From contig DYQY01000004.1 in assembly GCA_020719045.1 (NCBI GenBank), positions 88,447-152,446 of the forward strand: a DNA stretch of 64,000 bases. Direction: 5' to 3'. This DNA comes from Candidatus Termititenax sp. GTDB lineage: Bacteria; Margulisbacteria; Riflemargulisbacteria; GWF2-35-9; DYQY01. Under the pieces are notes generated by a model, which worked only from the letters and a program-made list of their open reading frames with translations, did no database searches and had not been told where the DNA came from. Shown here one piece after another: positions 1 to 9,460 of this stretch (position 1 is the first letter of the stretch; each line of letters starts with the position of its first letter). The translations under genes and the position numbers were made by a program.

Positions 1-753
1 TGTTGAGTGGTTAATACTCATTGTATTAGTATTAATATCTAAAAAAGACTTTATTAATGATAATGACTCCCTAATTTGACCAATTACAGCATCATACTTA
101 GAATTAATCTGTTTAATCATATCTGCTTTATCCTTATCTAATAACACATCATTTTCCATTACTATACTAAGACTTTTTTGTCTTAATTCTTCCAGTAAAG
201 GTATTCTATCTGATAAACGTTTTGCAAAAGATGTAGCCTCTTTTCTTACTGAACTAGCATCTTTTGTAGAAGAAATCAACCTCGTAACTCTTTCACTTAT
301 TACCGTCCTTGACATCGTAATAGCTGCTTCATTCAAAAAAGAAACTTTTTCATCTAATTTAACAGTATCCTTAGTTAATCCTTCTTCACTGTGAGCTAAA
401 CAGACTTTAGGCTCATTAAAAGTAAGATTATTTTCTATTGCGTCTAAAATACCAATTTTTCTAAGTGCACTTCTTACAATATCAGAAGAACAACTCGTCA
501 ATATCACTATATTGGAATCCAAACGTTTGATTTCTTTCTTAACTAGTCCTAAATGTGCTTCCATTTCACTAATTACATTTGCATTAGAGTCACTAACTTC
601 ATTAATTAGAACATTAATACGCTCTGCTAATACTGCTTCTTCTTCTCTTAGAATAGATAAATAAACAAAATGTTTATTTATCATATAAAAATTAGTATTG
701 GCTAAAATAGATAATTCAAATTTTGTCTTAATTGCTACTAGTTTATACTGCAT
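1..753 (-). CDS. Partial hypothetical protein, C-terminus beyond the window edge
   Basis: Absent from the ORF track because no stop lies inside the window. Minus-strand reading from ATG at 753 is open to base 1 (MQYKLVAIKTKFELSILANTNFYMINKHFVYLSILREEEAVLAERINVLINEV...). Helical, no recognised family. Confidence 0.75.
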   Translation of the reverse strand, partial: MQYKLVAIKTKFELSILANTNFYMINKHFVYLSILREEEAVLAERINVLINEVSDSNANVISEMEAHLGLVKKEIKRLDSNIVILTSCSSDIVRSALRKIGILDAIENNLTFNEPKVCLAHSEEGLTKDTVKLDEKVSFLNEAAITMSRTVISERVTRLISSTKDASSVRKEATSFAKRLSDRIPLLEELRQKSLSIVMENDVLLDKDKADMIKQINSKYDAVIGQIRESLSLIKSFLDINTNTMSINHST

Positions 754-827
754 CGCCAACTCCTTGAATTTAAGCTTTCATAAAAGTTATCGTAACTTAA
801 TCTGAAAAGTAGCAACAATTTTAAATA

Positions 828-1001
828 CTATACATCGTCTTTTTCTGGTTTATATTTAGTAATCCTTAATGAGTCCACAATATCAAGCAATCGCTTCTCT
901 ACTGCATCAAGTTTTGTATGCTTCGTTGTTTTTGGTAATTCCTTCATCTTAATTTGTTCATTTATATAAGAATAAAAATTTCCATCATTACTATTCAACA
1001 T
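828..1001 (-). CDS. Small hypothetical protein (57 aa)
   Basis: Hand translation: MLNSNDGNFYSYINEQIKMKELPKTTKHTKLDAVEKRLLDIVDSLRITKYKPEKDDV*. Its ATG overlaps the 3' end of the 991..1302 ORF (translational-coupling geometry). Confidence 0.6.
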   Translation of the reverse strand: MLNSNDGNFYSYINEQIKMKELPKTTKHTKLDAVEKRLLDIVDSLRITKYKPEKDDV

Positions 1002-1302
1002 TTTCTTCTCCTAACCTTAACTTTCTAAATAATTGTCTAATTTTTCTTTCAGCTGCCAATATATCATAAGTATCTTCAGCAATTTCACTAAAGTCTTCCA
1101 GTATTTCTACGGTGTCTTTCTTTCTTCTTTTAATTTCAGTGTTTGTGCTACTCATTGCAGATTCAACAGGAATACCTGATAAATGGTTATGCAATACTTT
1201 TTGAAAGTTACTACCAGCAATTAATTGTTCATTCTTAACAACTTGATTTTGCTTATTGATGTTATTTAAATTTGCTTCAAATCTTTCGGAGAAAACCTGC
1301 AT
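991..1302 (-). CDS. Small hypothetical protein (103 aa)
   Basis: ORF with an upstream AAGGAGTAT-like SD; in a same-strand series of small ORFs. Confidence 0.65.
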   Translation of the reverse strand: MQVFSERFEANLNNINKQNQVVKNEQLIAGSNFQKVLHNHLSGIPVESAMSSTNTEIKRRKKDTVEILEDFSEIAEDTYDILAAERKIRQLFRKLRLGEENVE

Positions 1303-1408
1303 ATATACTCCTTACACAACACTTTATGTATTAATATATGCCCAATATTTATATACTTAAACATTAATTAGAAAAAATAAATATCATCTGTGAAAGAATG
1401 AAAAACTT

Positions 1409-1723
1409 CTACAAAAATAGAAGCGCTTTTAGTGTATCAACTACAACCGGATCTTGAGACAAATCTATTGAATGGTTCTCTAGTATACTATTAAACACCT
1501 CTTTAACAATAGGATTATCCTCTACATTCTGATCAAAACCAAAAGGGTCAGAAGAATAACCAATAAGGAGATCATCATCACAACAAGAAGCTGATTCTAC
1601 ATTCATATTCGTATCATATATATTATTTTGAAATGATAATGATATCTCATCTATAATGTCTTTTTCATTATTAGCGACACTTAAATTCATGCCCTGCGTA
1701 TTTGTTATGTTAATGTCTGACAT
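1409..1723 (-). CDS. Small acidic hypothetical protein (104 aa)
   Basis: ORF preceded by an AAGGAGAG SD; acidic, no family recognised. Confidence 0.65.
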   Translation of the reverse strand: MSDINITNTQGMNLSVANNEKDIIDEISLSFQNNIYDTNMNVESASCCDDDLLIGYSSDPFGFDQNVEDNPIVKEVFNSILENHSIDLSQDPVVVDTLKALLFL

Positions 1724-1914
1724 ATACTCTCCTTATACTTGTCCAAAAAACAAAGAAAAACAATTTTCATCTATTTTATTATATATAACGTTTTAACAAA
1801 CCATAAACTTGTACCTATATTTCTTAATATAAATAAAATAATCTAAAATAAAATGTTTAACTTGATATTTTTCGGGCATAACAATAAACAAGATAAATGA
1901 CAGGGGGGATTAGG

Positions 1915-2055
1915 ATGAAAGAATCAAAAACAGAAAGGTTTGACTATTTAATGAACAGCTTATTAAATGAGGACGCTGAGGTTAAAATGGAACTATCAAA
2001 AGAAGAAGAAGACTTCTTTTCAAGTATAGATTTAACTGAAGTGCTATTTATCTAA
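1915..2055 (+). CDS. Small acidic ORF (46 aa)
   Basis: Hand translation: MKESKTERFDYLMNSLLNEDAEVKMELSKEEEDFFSSIDLTEVLFI*. G-rich SD-like tract (AGGGGGGATTAGG) immediately upstream. Below the ORF-track length cutoff. Confidence 0.55.
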   Translation: MKESKTERFDYLMNSLLNEDAEVKMELSKEEEDFFSSIDLTEVLFI

Positions 2056-2062
2056 TTATAAA

Positions 2063-3355
2063 CTAAGAAAAAACACGTTTAAAAATCATATCTACATTCT
2101 TTTTGTAGATATTAAGATCAAAAACGTCATCGATTTCTTGCTCAGTTAAATTATTAGTTACTTTGCTATCAACTTTGATAACATCTCGAAACTTCAAACC
2201 ATTGTCCCTCGCCTTCATGGCATTTGCTTGAACAATTTGATATGCATCTTCTCTAGTAATCCCCTTATTCACCATAGTTAATAGTAATCGCTGAGAACAT
2301 ACTACTCCACCTAACAAGTCTAAATTCTTAGCTAAACTGTCCTCGTGTACTACCAAGTTCTCTAATACTGATTTAAGTGTAACAAGCATATGATCCATCA
2401 GCATGGTACTATCAGGGAAAATTATTCTCTCTGTTGAAGAATGCGAAATATCGCGCTCATGCCATAAACAAATATTTTCCATACTAACTAACATATTTCC
2501 ACGAATAACTCTTGCAAGACCTGTTAACTTCTCGCAGGTAATTGGATTACGCTTATGTGGCATCGCAGAACTACCCTTTTGGCCTTTTTTGAAACCTTCT
2601 TCCAGTTCATTGAACTCTGTCTTCTGTGAAGCACGAATCTCGGTTGCAATTTTTTCTATTGTTCCAGCCATCACAGCTAAAACAGACATAAACATGGCAT
2701 GCCTATCTCTCTGAATTATTTGAGTAGAAATATTTACCTGTTTAAGTCCTAGCTTCTTACAAACATATTCCTCAACATAAGGATCTATATTGGAATAATT
2801 TCCAACAGCCCCAGAAATCTGACCAACAGCAACTTCCTTAATTGCTGACTCAAATCTTCTAATATTCCTTCCAAACTCATCATACCAAAGAGCAAACTTT
2901 AAACCCAATGTCATTGGTTCAGCATGTACACCATGAGTTCTGCCCATCATCATAGAATCCTTATATTTATAAGCTAAGTCCTTTAATACAGGCAGTAGCT
3001 CCTTCATGTCCTGCAATATTATTTCAGCAGATTGTTTGATTAACACAGAAAATGCAGTATCAACTACATCAGAAGAAGTTAGTCCAAGATGTACATATCT
3101 TGATTCAGGACCAATATATTCAGCAACACAGGTAGTAAATGCAATTACATCGTGATTTGTAATCAGCTCTATCTCATTAATTCTCTCAACATTAATATCA
3201 GCCTTTTTTTTAATAATCTTTAAAGCTTCAGTTGGTATATTTCCTAATTTGTTATGAGCCTCACATGCAACTATCTCTACATCCAACCAAACTCTGAACT
3301 TATTTTCAAGAGACCAAATATCCTGCATAATTTTTCTCGAATATCTTTCAATCAT
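2063..3355 (-). CDS. purB: Adenylosuccinate lyase
   Basis: Fumarase/ASL superfamily signature GSSAMPHKRNPI; full-length architecture. Confidence 0.97.
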   Translation of the reverse strand: MIERYSRKIMQDIWSLENKFRVWLDVEIVACEAHNKLGNIPTEALKIIKKKADINVERINEIELITNHDVIAFTTCVAEYIGPESRYVHLGLTSSDVVDTAFSVLIKQSAEIILQDMKELLPVLKDLAYKYKDSMMMGRTHGVHAEPMTLGLKFALWYDEFGRNIRRFESAIKEVAVGQISGAVGNYSNIDPYVEEYVCKKLGLKQVNISTQIIQRDRHAMFMSVLAVMAGTIEKIATEIRASQKTEFNELEEGFKKGQKGSSAMPHKRNPITCEKLTGLARVIRGNMLVSMENICLWHERDISHSSTERIIFPDSTMLMDHMLVTLKSVLENLVVHEDSLAKNLDLLGGVVCSQRLLLTMVNKGITREDAYQIVQANAMKARDNGLKFRDVIKVDSKVTNNLTEQEIDDVFDLNIYKKNVDMIFKRVFS

Positions 3356-3375
3356 CTTTATCTCCTTCTATTCTT

Positions 3376-4419
3376 CTATAGTTTATCTGACTTAATTAGC
3401 TTCATCAACTCATCTACTAATGAATCGAATGGAACTGTCTTTATTTTATTTCCTCTTTCAAAAATCATACCTGCCTCTTTTGTACCACAAATACCATAAT
3501 CAGCATCCTCAGCTTCGCCTGGACCATTAACAATACAGCCCATAACCGCAACTTTCAAATGTCTTTTAACATCTTTGACTCGCTTATCAACTTCTGTTAC
3601 AAGCTTCTCTAAGTCTATCTCAGTTCTACCACAAGTTGGACAAGAAATAATCTCAACTCCCTCTTTAAGTAGTCCTAAAGAACGCAAAAGAACTTTAACT
3701 GGTTTAATCTCTTTTACTGGCTCACCGGTCAATGACATTCTTACAGTATCACCTAACCCGTCTACCAGTAATGCTCCGATTCCAGCTGATGATTTAATAA
3801 GCCCTGCCTCACCAAACCCAGATTCAGTAATACCAATATGTAGTGAATAATTATATTTCTTAGCAAAAAGCCTATTCATTTTAACAGTTGAAATAATGTC
3901 GGAAGATTTTAAAGATATAACAAGTTCTTGAAAATCTCTACTCTCGAAAAAGGAAATATACTCTTCTAAAACTTTCAAGGATAAACTTACCTTATCGTCG
4001 CTCTTACCAATAGAACCGTGGTTAACTCCTATCCTTATTGGAACAGAATACTCTTTAGCCTTAGTTATTATCTCTGTAAGCTTATCTTCCCCACCCATAT
4101 TCCCAGGGTTAATCCTAATCTTAGCTATACCTGACTCAATCGCTCCAATAGCTAACTTATAGTCAAAATGGATATCAGCAACAAGTGGAACCGGACTTGC
4201 CTTTACAATATCTGAAACGCAGTCAAGTGAACGCTTATCTGGAACAGCAATTCTAACTATTTCCGCTCCGGCTTTCTGCAGGTCTTTTATTTGATTAATT
4301 GTCTTAGCGACATCATAGGTAAAAGTATTAGTCATTGATTGAATAACTACCTTATTCTGTCCACCTATTTGAACGTTACCTACTTTAACTGCTTTTGTAT
4401 TTTCTCGTATAAACATCAC
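3376..4419 (-). CDS. ispG: 4-hydroxy-3-methylbut-2-enyl-diphosphate synthase
   Basis: GcpE family; SMTNT near N-terminus, NPGN motif, SCPTCGRTEID and CIVNGPGEA cluster motifs. Confidence 0.97.
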   Translation of the reverse strand: MMFIRENTKAVKVGNVQIGGQNKVVIQSMTNTFTYDVAKTINQIKDLQKAGAEIVRIAVPDKRSLDCVSDIVKASPVPLVADIHFDYKLAIGAIESGIAKIRINPGNMGGEDKLTEIITKAKEYSVPIRIGVNHGSIGKSDDKVSLSLKVLEEYISFFESRDFQELVISLKSSDIISTVKMNRLFAKKYNYSLHIGITESGFGEAGLIKSSAGIGALLVDGLGDTVRMSLTGEPVKEIKPVKVLLRSLGLLKEGVEIISCPTCGRTEIDLEKLVTEVDKRVKDVKRHLKVAVMGCIVNGPGEAEDADYGICGTKEAGMIFERGNKIKTVPFDSLVDELMKLIKSDKL

Positions 4420-5960
4420 ATTTTCTCTGGAGCACTTACTCCTAATAAATCCAAACCTGTAGCTAATACTTTCTTTATTGCAGAAATTATAGCTAGTCTA
4501 TTTGCTGATAATTTTTTGTCATCTGAAATCACTTTGCATTGATGATAAAAAGAATGAAACATATTTGCTAATTCCATTAAATACGTTGCAATTCGATGTG
4601 GTTCTCTGTTTTGGACAGCAATCATTAGCTCATCCTCAAAATGGACAAGATATCTCATTAAACTATGTTCTATCTCTTCTACTACGATATCTTCATCAAG
4701 TTCTGCCTTAATTTGAGATGTATTCAAAATACTACAAATCCTAGCATGCGCATATTGAACATAAAAAACTGGATTATCTGATGTCTGCTTCTTTGCTAAC
4801 TCTAAATCAAAATCAAGGGCTGTATCTGCTTGCTTAGAAACCAAAAAGAACCTACCAGCGTCACAACCGATGTCTTCTATTACTTCTTCAAGTGTAATCA
4901 TTTCACCTGTTCTCTTACTCATTCTTACTTCTTCGCCATTTCTAAAAAGCGAAACAAGCTGACCAAGCAAAACTTCCAGCTCGACCTTGTCACCAAACAA
5001 AGAAAATAAGGCTGCTTTAACGCGTTTAATGTACCCATGATGGTCTGCGCCCCATATATTAATTAAATGATTGTATCCCCTATCCACTTTATTCTTATGA
5101 TATGCGATATCAGCAGCAAAATAAGTATAACTACCATCTGCTTTAATAAGTACCCTATCTTTATCATCGCCAAAGTCAGTTGAACGAAAAAATAATGCAC
5201 CCTCTTGCTCATAAGTAAGTCCTTTTTCTTTCATCACAGAAACAGCTGAATTAACAAAACCATTCTCGTGAAGTTCTTTCTTTTCACTAAACCATCTATC
5301 GAAAGTAACCTTAAATTTCCTCAAAATATCTGTCTGTTGCAGAAGAACAGCTTGGATTGGATCGGCTTCTTTTACTAAGTCCTTAACATATTCACCAGCA
5401 TACCCATCCTCAGGTAATGGCAGATTGTTTCTTCTTGCTTCAATCGATAGTAGCAAATTTGCTATCTGATTACCTGCATCATTAATATAAAACTCAGTAT
5501 CCACATCATAACCAACGTGCACCAAAATCCTTTTTAAGGTATCACCCATTGCAGCCCAACGACCATGTCCAATATGCAAAGGTCCTGTTGGATTTGCAGA
5601 AACATACTCTAAAAGGACTTTTTTATTACTTTCAACTAACTTTAAACTAAACCCATCATTACCAATATATTCAAAACAATAATTTGATTTTAGTTTAAAA
5701 TTAATAAACCCTCTTAAGGCAAATATCTCGAAGGCTCCACTCATTTTCTCTTCGAAAATCTTTACTATTTCAGGAGTTATCTGATCAGCAATAATCATTG
5801 GGGACAATTTCAGTGTTGCTGATAACTTAAAAGAGATATTTGTAGCATAATCTGCAATTTTCTTATCTTTAGGTATTTCAACTATCCATCCAGTTGCTTC
5901 ATAACCTTTTTGGACAATATACTCGCTAATTACTGCCTGAATTCTATCTATTATTCTCAA
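4416..5960 (-). CDS. argS: Arginyl-tRNA synthetase
   Basis: Class I HIGH motif in SANPTGPLHIGHGRWAAMGD; MSKRTG; DALR-type C-terminus. Confidence 0.97.
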   Translation of the reverse strand: MRIIDRIQAVISEYIVQKGYEATGWIVEIPKDKKIADYATNISFKLSATLKLSPMIIADQITPEIVKIFEEKMSGAFEIFALRGFINFKLKSNYCFEYIGNDGFSLKLVESNKKVLLEYVSANPTGPLHIGHGRWAAMGDTLKRILVHVGYDVDTEFYINDAGNQIANLLLSIEARRNNLPLPEDGYAGEYVKDLVKEADPIQAVLLQQTDILRKFKVTFDRWFSEKKELHENGFVNSAVSVMKEKGLTYEQEGALFFRSTDFGDDKDRVLIKADGSYTYFAADIAYHKNKVDRGYNHLINIWGADHHGYIKRVKAALFSLFGDKVELEVLLGQLVSLFRNGEEVRMSKRTGEMITLEEVIEDIGCDAGRFFLVSKQADTALDFDLELAKKQTSDNPVFYVQYAHARICSILNTSQIKAELDEDIVVEEIEHSLMRYLVHFEDELMIAVQNREPHRIATYLMELANMFHSFYHQCKVISDDKKLSANRLAIISAIKKVLATGLDLLGVSAPEKM

Positions 5961-5981
5961 AGTTACTCCTTATTAAATAAA

Positions 5982-7265
5982 TTATTTTGGACTTAGACTA
6001 TGTATATCATCAAAACTATGAGACGAAAAGTCAACAGATTTTTTCTCTATTGTAATAACAGGAGACGCAACGACCTCTGATTGTTTGATTATATTTCCTT
6101 CTTTAATACAATCAAAACTTTCACGAAGCTTATACAAATAAGCTAATAAATTGCCTCTTGTAAGACCTACCTCTGGGTTAACCATACTTGCATCAATAAC
6201 CCCTAAATTCGCAAGTTTATTTGCATGCACATAAAACAAATCTCTTTTAGATAAATCCACAAAATCATATTCAATCATCTTCTTATTACTAGTAACTATC
6301 TTGCTAATTACAGTTAGAGCCTCTCGCCTACTAATAATATTTTCAGGAATAAACTTTTCTTGTGATTGAATTAATCCTTTAGAATGAAAGGAAAATAAAT
6401 ACTTTCTAAGTTCTGAATCAGAAATATTTGAAAAAAAATCAGCCTTTGTTACAACTTTATCTTCCAAAAATTCTTCAGTCTTTGGATAATCTGCAACGCT
6501 TAAAAGCCTACCCCATTTATCCTGTAATACAACATCCAAATCATAAAAAGCATACTTTCTTACTATCCTTATGCTATGTGTCTTCTTCCCTGAATACTTT
6601 CCATCCAATGTAATTATGAAATCATTAATACCATATTTGGGAATATCTAAAGATTTAATAAACATACCATCAGAACGCAAGGATATCTCATCTCCGCCGA
6701 AATACACTTTACCATTATCTAAATAATAGCCCTTCACAGTAATATTCTTCCTTGTAGTCTCTAGCTCACCTTTAGGATAAACCATACTAAACAATTCAGC
6801 TTCACTTGAATCAACACCAAGGTCAAACCCATAAGTCAAGCCAACCATTATTCCCTGGGCCTGCTTAACATAAGGAGAAAAAGCACCTAAACTGTAGCTA
6901 AGCTGAAGATACGGAGCAACTTTATCACCCACAGCCTCTATGCCGACCTCTAAGTCAGATAAATCAATCCGAAAAACCATTCCAGCATAAAGAGACTGCT
7001 TAGTATAATTTGCCAACACATCACTAACTCCAAAAATATAGGCTGATGATAATAAATCCTGATACTTATAATTAAAGCCTATTCCTATAGAATAACCATT
7101 TGCCCCACCCAACAATAAATCAGTAGAAAAAGAATTAAGACCATCTAGATACAAATGTCTAGCAAATCCTACTGAAAAAAAATCATCAGAATTACACACC
7201 TTTGCAGAATAATCAAAAGCAAAAATTACCGAAATAAATAAAAAGAATAAAACAATATTTTTCAT
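5982..7265 (-). CDS. Secreted barrel-like protein with C-terminal S-layer-homology-like segments
   Basis: Signal peptide (MKNIVLFFLFISVIFAF); N-terminal aromatic/glycine alternating strands; C-terminal SLH-like (ISRREALTVISKIV..., NKLANLGVIDASMVNPEVGLTRGNLLAYLYKL). Confidence 0.65.
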   Translation of the reverse strand: MKNIVLFFLFISVIFAFDYSAKVCNSDDFFSVGFARHLYLDGLNSFSTDLLLGGANGYSIGIGFNYKYQDLLSSAYIFGVSDVLANYTKQSLYAGMVFRIDLSDLEVGIEAVGDKVAPYLQLSYSLGAFSPYVKQAQGIMVGLTYGFDLGVDSSEAELFSMVYPKGELETTRKNITVKGYYLDNGKVYFGGDEISLRSDGMFIKSLDIPKYGINDFIITLDGKYSGKKTHSIRIVRKYAFYDLDVVLQDKWGRLLSVADYPKTEEFLEDKVVTKADFFSNISDSELRKYLFSFHSKGLIQSQEKFIPENIISRREALTVISKIVTSNKKMIEYDFVDLSKRDLFYVHANKLANLGVIDASMVNPEVGLTRGNLLAYLYKLRESFDCIKEGNIIKQSEVVASPVITIEKKSVDFSSHSFDDIHSLSPK

Positions 7266-7308
7266 GTCGAATAATTATAGCAATAAAGAGAAATTGAAAA
7301 AATGATAA

Positions 7309-8400
7309 TTATTTAAAAATATCAAAGCCTTTATCAAATAACTTCTTTGCGTCTTCAACCAATGTGACCTTACCATTAACCCCACCTTTGGTCTTGCTAC
7401 CAAGCAAAACAACTAATAGTCGCTTACCATTACGTTTTGCTGTTGCAACTATATTAAAACCTGACATAGATAAAAAACCAGTTTTAAGGCCATCTGCTCC
7501 ATCATATTTTCCAACCAGAATATTTGTATTATTTCTTGTAGTAGTTTTATATCTATACTTTCTACCTTCAACTAAATTATCTTTTAGTGGATAGGTAAAA
7601 GAAGTCATAGAATGAACTTCCTTAAGCAACTTACTATTCTGGTTAATATACAAATTACAAAAATCAGCAAATTGCCTAGCGGTTATTCTATTAAACCCAC
7701 TCATGCCAGATGGTTCTTCAACATGAAGCTGATTAAAACCATACTTAGATAACAAATCATTAATCGTTCTAGCATAGTTATCTTTTCCGCCAAATAGTTT
7801 ATTAACAAACAGATACGCTGCGTCGTTTGCTGAAACAATTGCTAAGCCTTGGATTAACTGTCTATATGTTACTCTTTGACCTTGCTCTAAATGCATTGTA
7901 GTAGCATCTACTGGCATATTTCCAAGCCACTCTTCTTTTTCTATATCTACGTACTCGTCTAAATCTATCTCGCCACGATCAACCTTCTGCATAACTAAAT
8001 ACAACAAAAAAACTTTAGACAATGAAGCAGCTGTCCAATATCTGTCCGCGTTCTTTTCATACAAAACTTCACCAGAATCACAATCAATCATAATGGCAAT
8101 ATCTGTCTTTATCTTGGTTTTGACTTTTCGCAAACCAGAAAAGTTTCCTTCAGCACTGTCATCAAAATGAGACATTACATTCTTTTTATCAGGAACTTCT
8201 TTTACAACAGCTTCTTGTTCTGGGAAATTTGGTATATGTTCAAGAAAAACAGTAATCTGATTATCACAAGTTGAGACTTGAACACTTAGACTAACAGAAA
8301 CATTGCTAGTTTCCACAATCGGCATTTCTGCTTCTTGAAGGATGTTAGGTGTTATTGAAAAAGCTAAGCTAATTAATAAAAAAAATACTACTTTCTTCAA
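7309..8400 (-). CDS. D-alanyl-D-alanine carboxypeptidase (S11 / PBP5-6 family)
   Basis: SxxK (ASLSKVF), SxN (VSANDAA), KTG (LKTGFLSMSGFN); signal peptide. Confidence 0.93.
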   Translation of the reverse strand: MKKVVFFLLISLAFSITPNILQEAEMPIVETSNVSVSLSVQVSTCDNQITVFLEHIPNFPEQEAVVKEVPDKKNVMSHFDDSAEGNFSGLRKVKTKIKTDIAIMIDCDSGEVLYEKNADRYWTAASLSKVFLLYLVMQKVDRGEIDLDEYVDIEKEEWLGNMPVDATTMHLEQGQRVTYRQLIQGLAIVSANDAAYLFVNKLFGGKDNYARTINDLLSKYGFNQLHVEEPSGMSGFNRITARQFADFCNLYINQNSKLLKEVHSMTSFTYPLKDNLVEGRKYRYKTTTRNNTNILVGKYDGADGLKTGFLSMSGFNIVATAKRNGKRLLVVLLGSKTKGGVNGKVTLVEDAKKLFDKGFDIFK

Positions 8401-8831
8401 TTAAGCAAACTCTCGACTATTTCTTTTACTAACTGGCTATCAACAGGTAAGCCTTTTTTCATAACTCCACCCATTACTTTGCCTGTTTCCTTTTTGCTGG
8501 TTGCACCAACTTCTGCAATAACCTCTTTAACTAACTTAATTGTTTCTTCTTTAGTAAGTTTCTTTGGTAAATATCTTGATACTACTTCTAACTCAGACTT
8601 AAGCTCCTCTGCTGCTTCAACTCTATTATTATCTTCGGATAATTTTAAAGCATCTTTAAGATTCTTTTCATATGTACTAAGTATCTTAAGCACCTCTTCA
8701 TCGGAAATCTCACCCCTAGCATCAACTGTCATTATTTTGGACTTCATCATCCTTAAAACTTCTAATGTCTTAGAATCTTTTGCTTTCATTGCTGTTTTCA
8801 TATCTTCTGAAATTGTTAAATAAATACCCAC
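8397..8831 (-). CDS. yqeY: GatB/YqeY domain protein
   Basis: YqeY family pattern: MKAKDSKTLEVLRMMKSKI, YLPKKLTKEET, GKVMGGVMKK. Confidence 0.92.
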   Translation of the reverse strand: MGIYLTISEDMKTAMKAKDSKTLEVLRMMKSKIMTVDARGEISDEEVLKILSTYEKNLKDALKLSEDNNRVEAAEELKSELEVVSRYLPKKLTKEETIKLVKEVIAEVGATSKKETGKVMGGVMKKGLPVDSQLVKEIVESLLN

Positions 8832-8842
8832 TATATTTCTCC

Positions 8843-8870
8843 TTTACTTTTTTCTTGATAAAAAAGTAAA
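8843..8870. repeat. Perfect 11-bp inverted repeat TTTACTTTTTT-cttgat-AAAAAAGTAAA
   Basis: Arms read directly at 8843-8853 and 8860-8870; just upstream of yqeY and next to the island-boundary repeat. Confidence 0.8.
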
Positions 8871-8990
8871 CAAAAAATCAAGAGCCTCCAACTCGCTTCG
8901 TGACTTTTGGGTAATTTTTTGCGCACCCCTTAATGCGGGGAGCCAAATGCTTAAAAATTACTACAAAGGCATCTTGCTCAAGTGGAGTCT
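8860..8990 (+). repeat. Left copy of diverged inverted repeat bounding the R-M island
   Basis: AAATCAAGAG...CGTGACTTTTGGGTAATTTT...CGCACCC...AAAATTACTACAAAGgCATCTTGcTCAAG matches the reverse complement of 13043-13195. Confidence 0.8.
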
Positions 8991-9076
8991 CAACTTAATG
9001 TTCAAGATTTTTCAGATGTTATTGTAAAGTTTAGCAAAAAGGATGGCAATAGATAAAACGCTTTATGTTAAGGGGC

Positions 9077-9460
9077 TTACTCTTTAATAAAACCTATACG
9101 ATTCTTATTATTTTCTAGTGGTGGTTCCATTAACTGCTTAATTGCTTCAAAAACAACAGCTATTTCTTTATCATGCTGATTATATTTTTCTTCAAGTTCA
9201 TTTAACTTCTTATATATTTTTATATTAGAGGAAACAACCTTTCTCATTTCAACAAAAGCACGCATTATCTGAATATTCACAGCTACTGCTTCCCTACTTC
9301 TCAATATTCCAGACAACATTGCTATGCCTTGTTCCGTAAAAACCCTTGGCACTTTTCTAGTTCCACCATAACTTGAAGTTCCAAAATGGAACATCAAATC
9401 TTTAAATTCTATGGATGTAAGACTAAACATGAAGTCCTCAGGGAACCTATATATGTTCCT
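9077..9460 (-). pseudogene. 5'-truncated ORF6N-domain protein remnant
   Basis: In-frame sequence upstream of the listed ATG reads RNIYRFPEDFMFSLTSIEFKDLMFHFGTSSYGG...FTEQGIAMLSGILRSREAVAVNIQIMRAFV. This is the ORF6N family core, but a TGA in frame right before homology removes the N-terminus. Confidence 0.8.

Noticed and set aside
788-826. Resemblance of TTATCGTAACTTAATCTGAAAAGTAGCAACAATTTTAA to 46868-46905
   Set aside because: About 36 bp with several mismatches and only two copies seen; could be a repeat family but too weak to call without a genome search.
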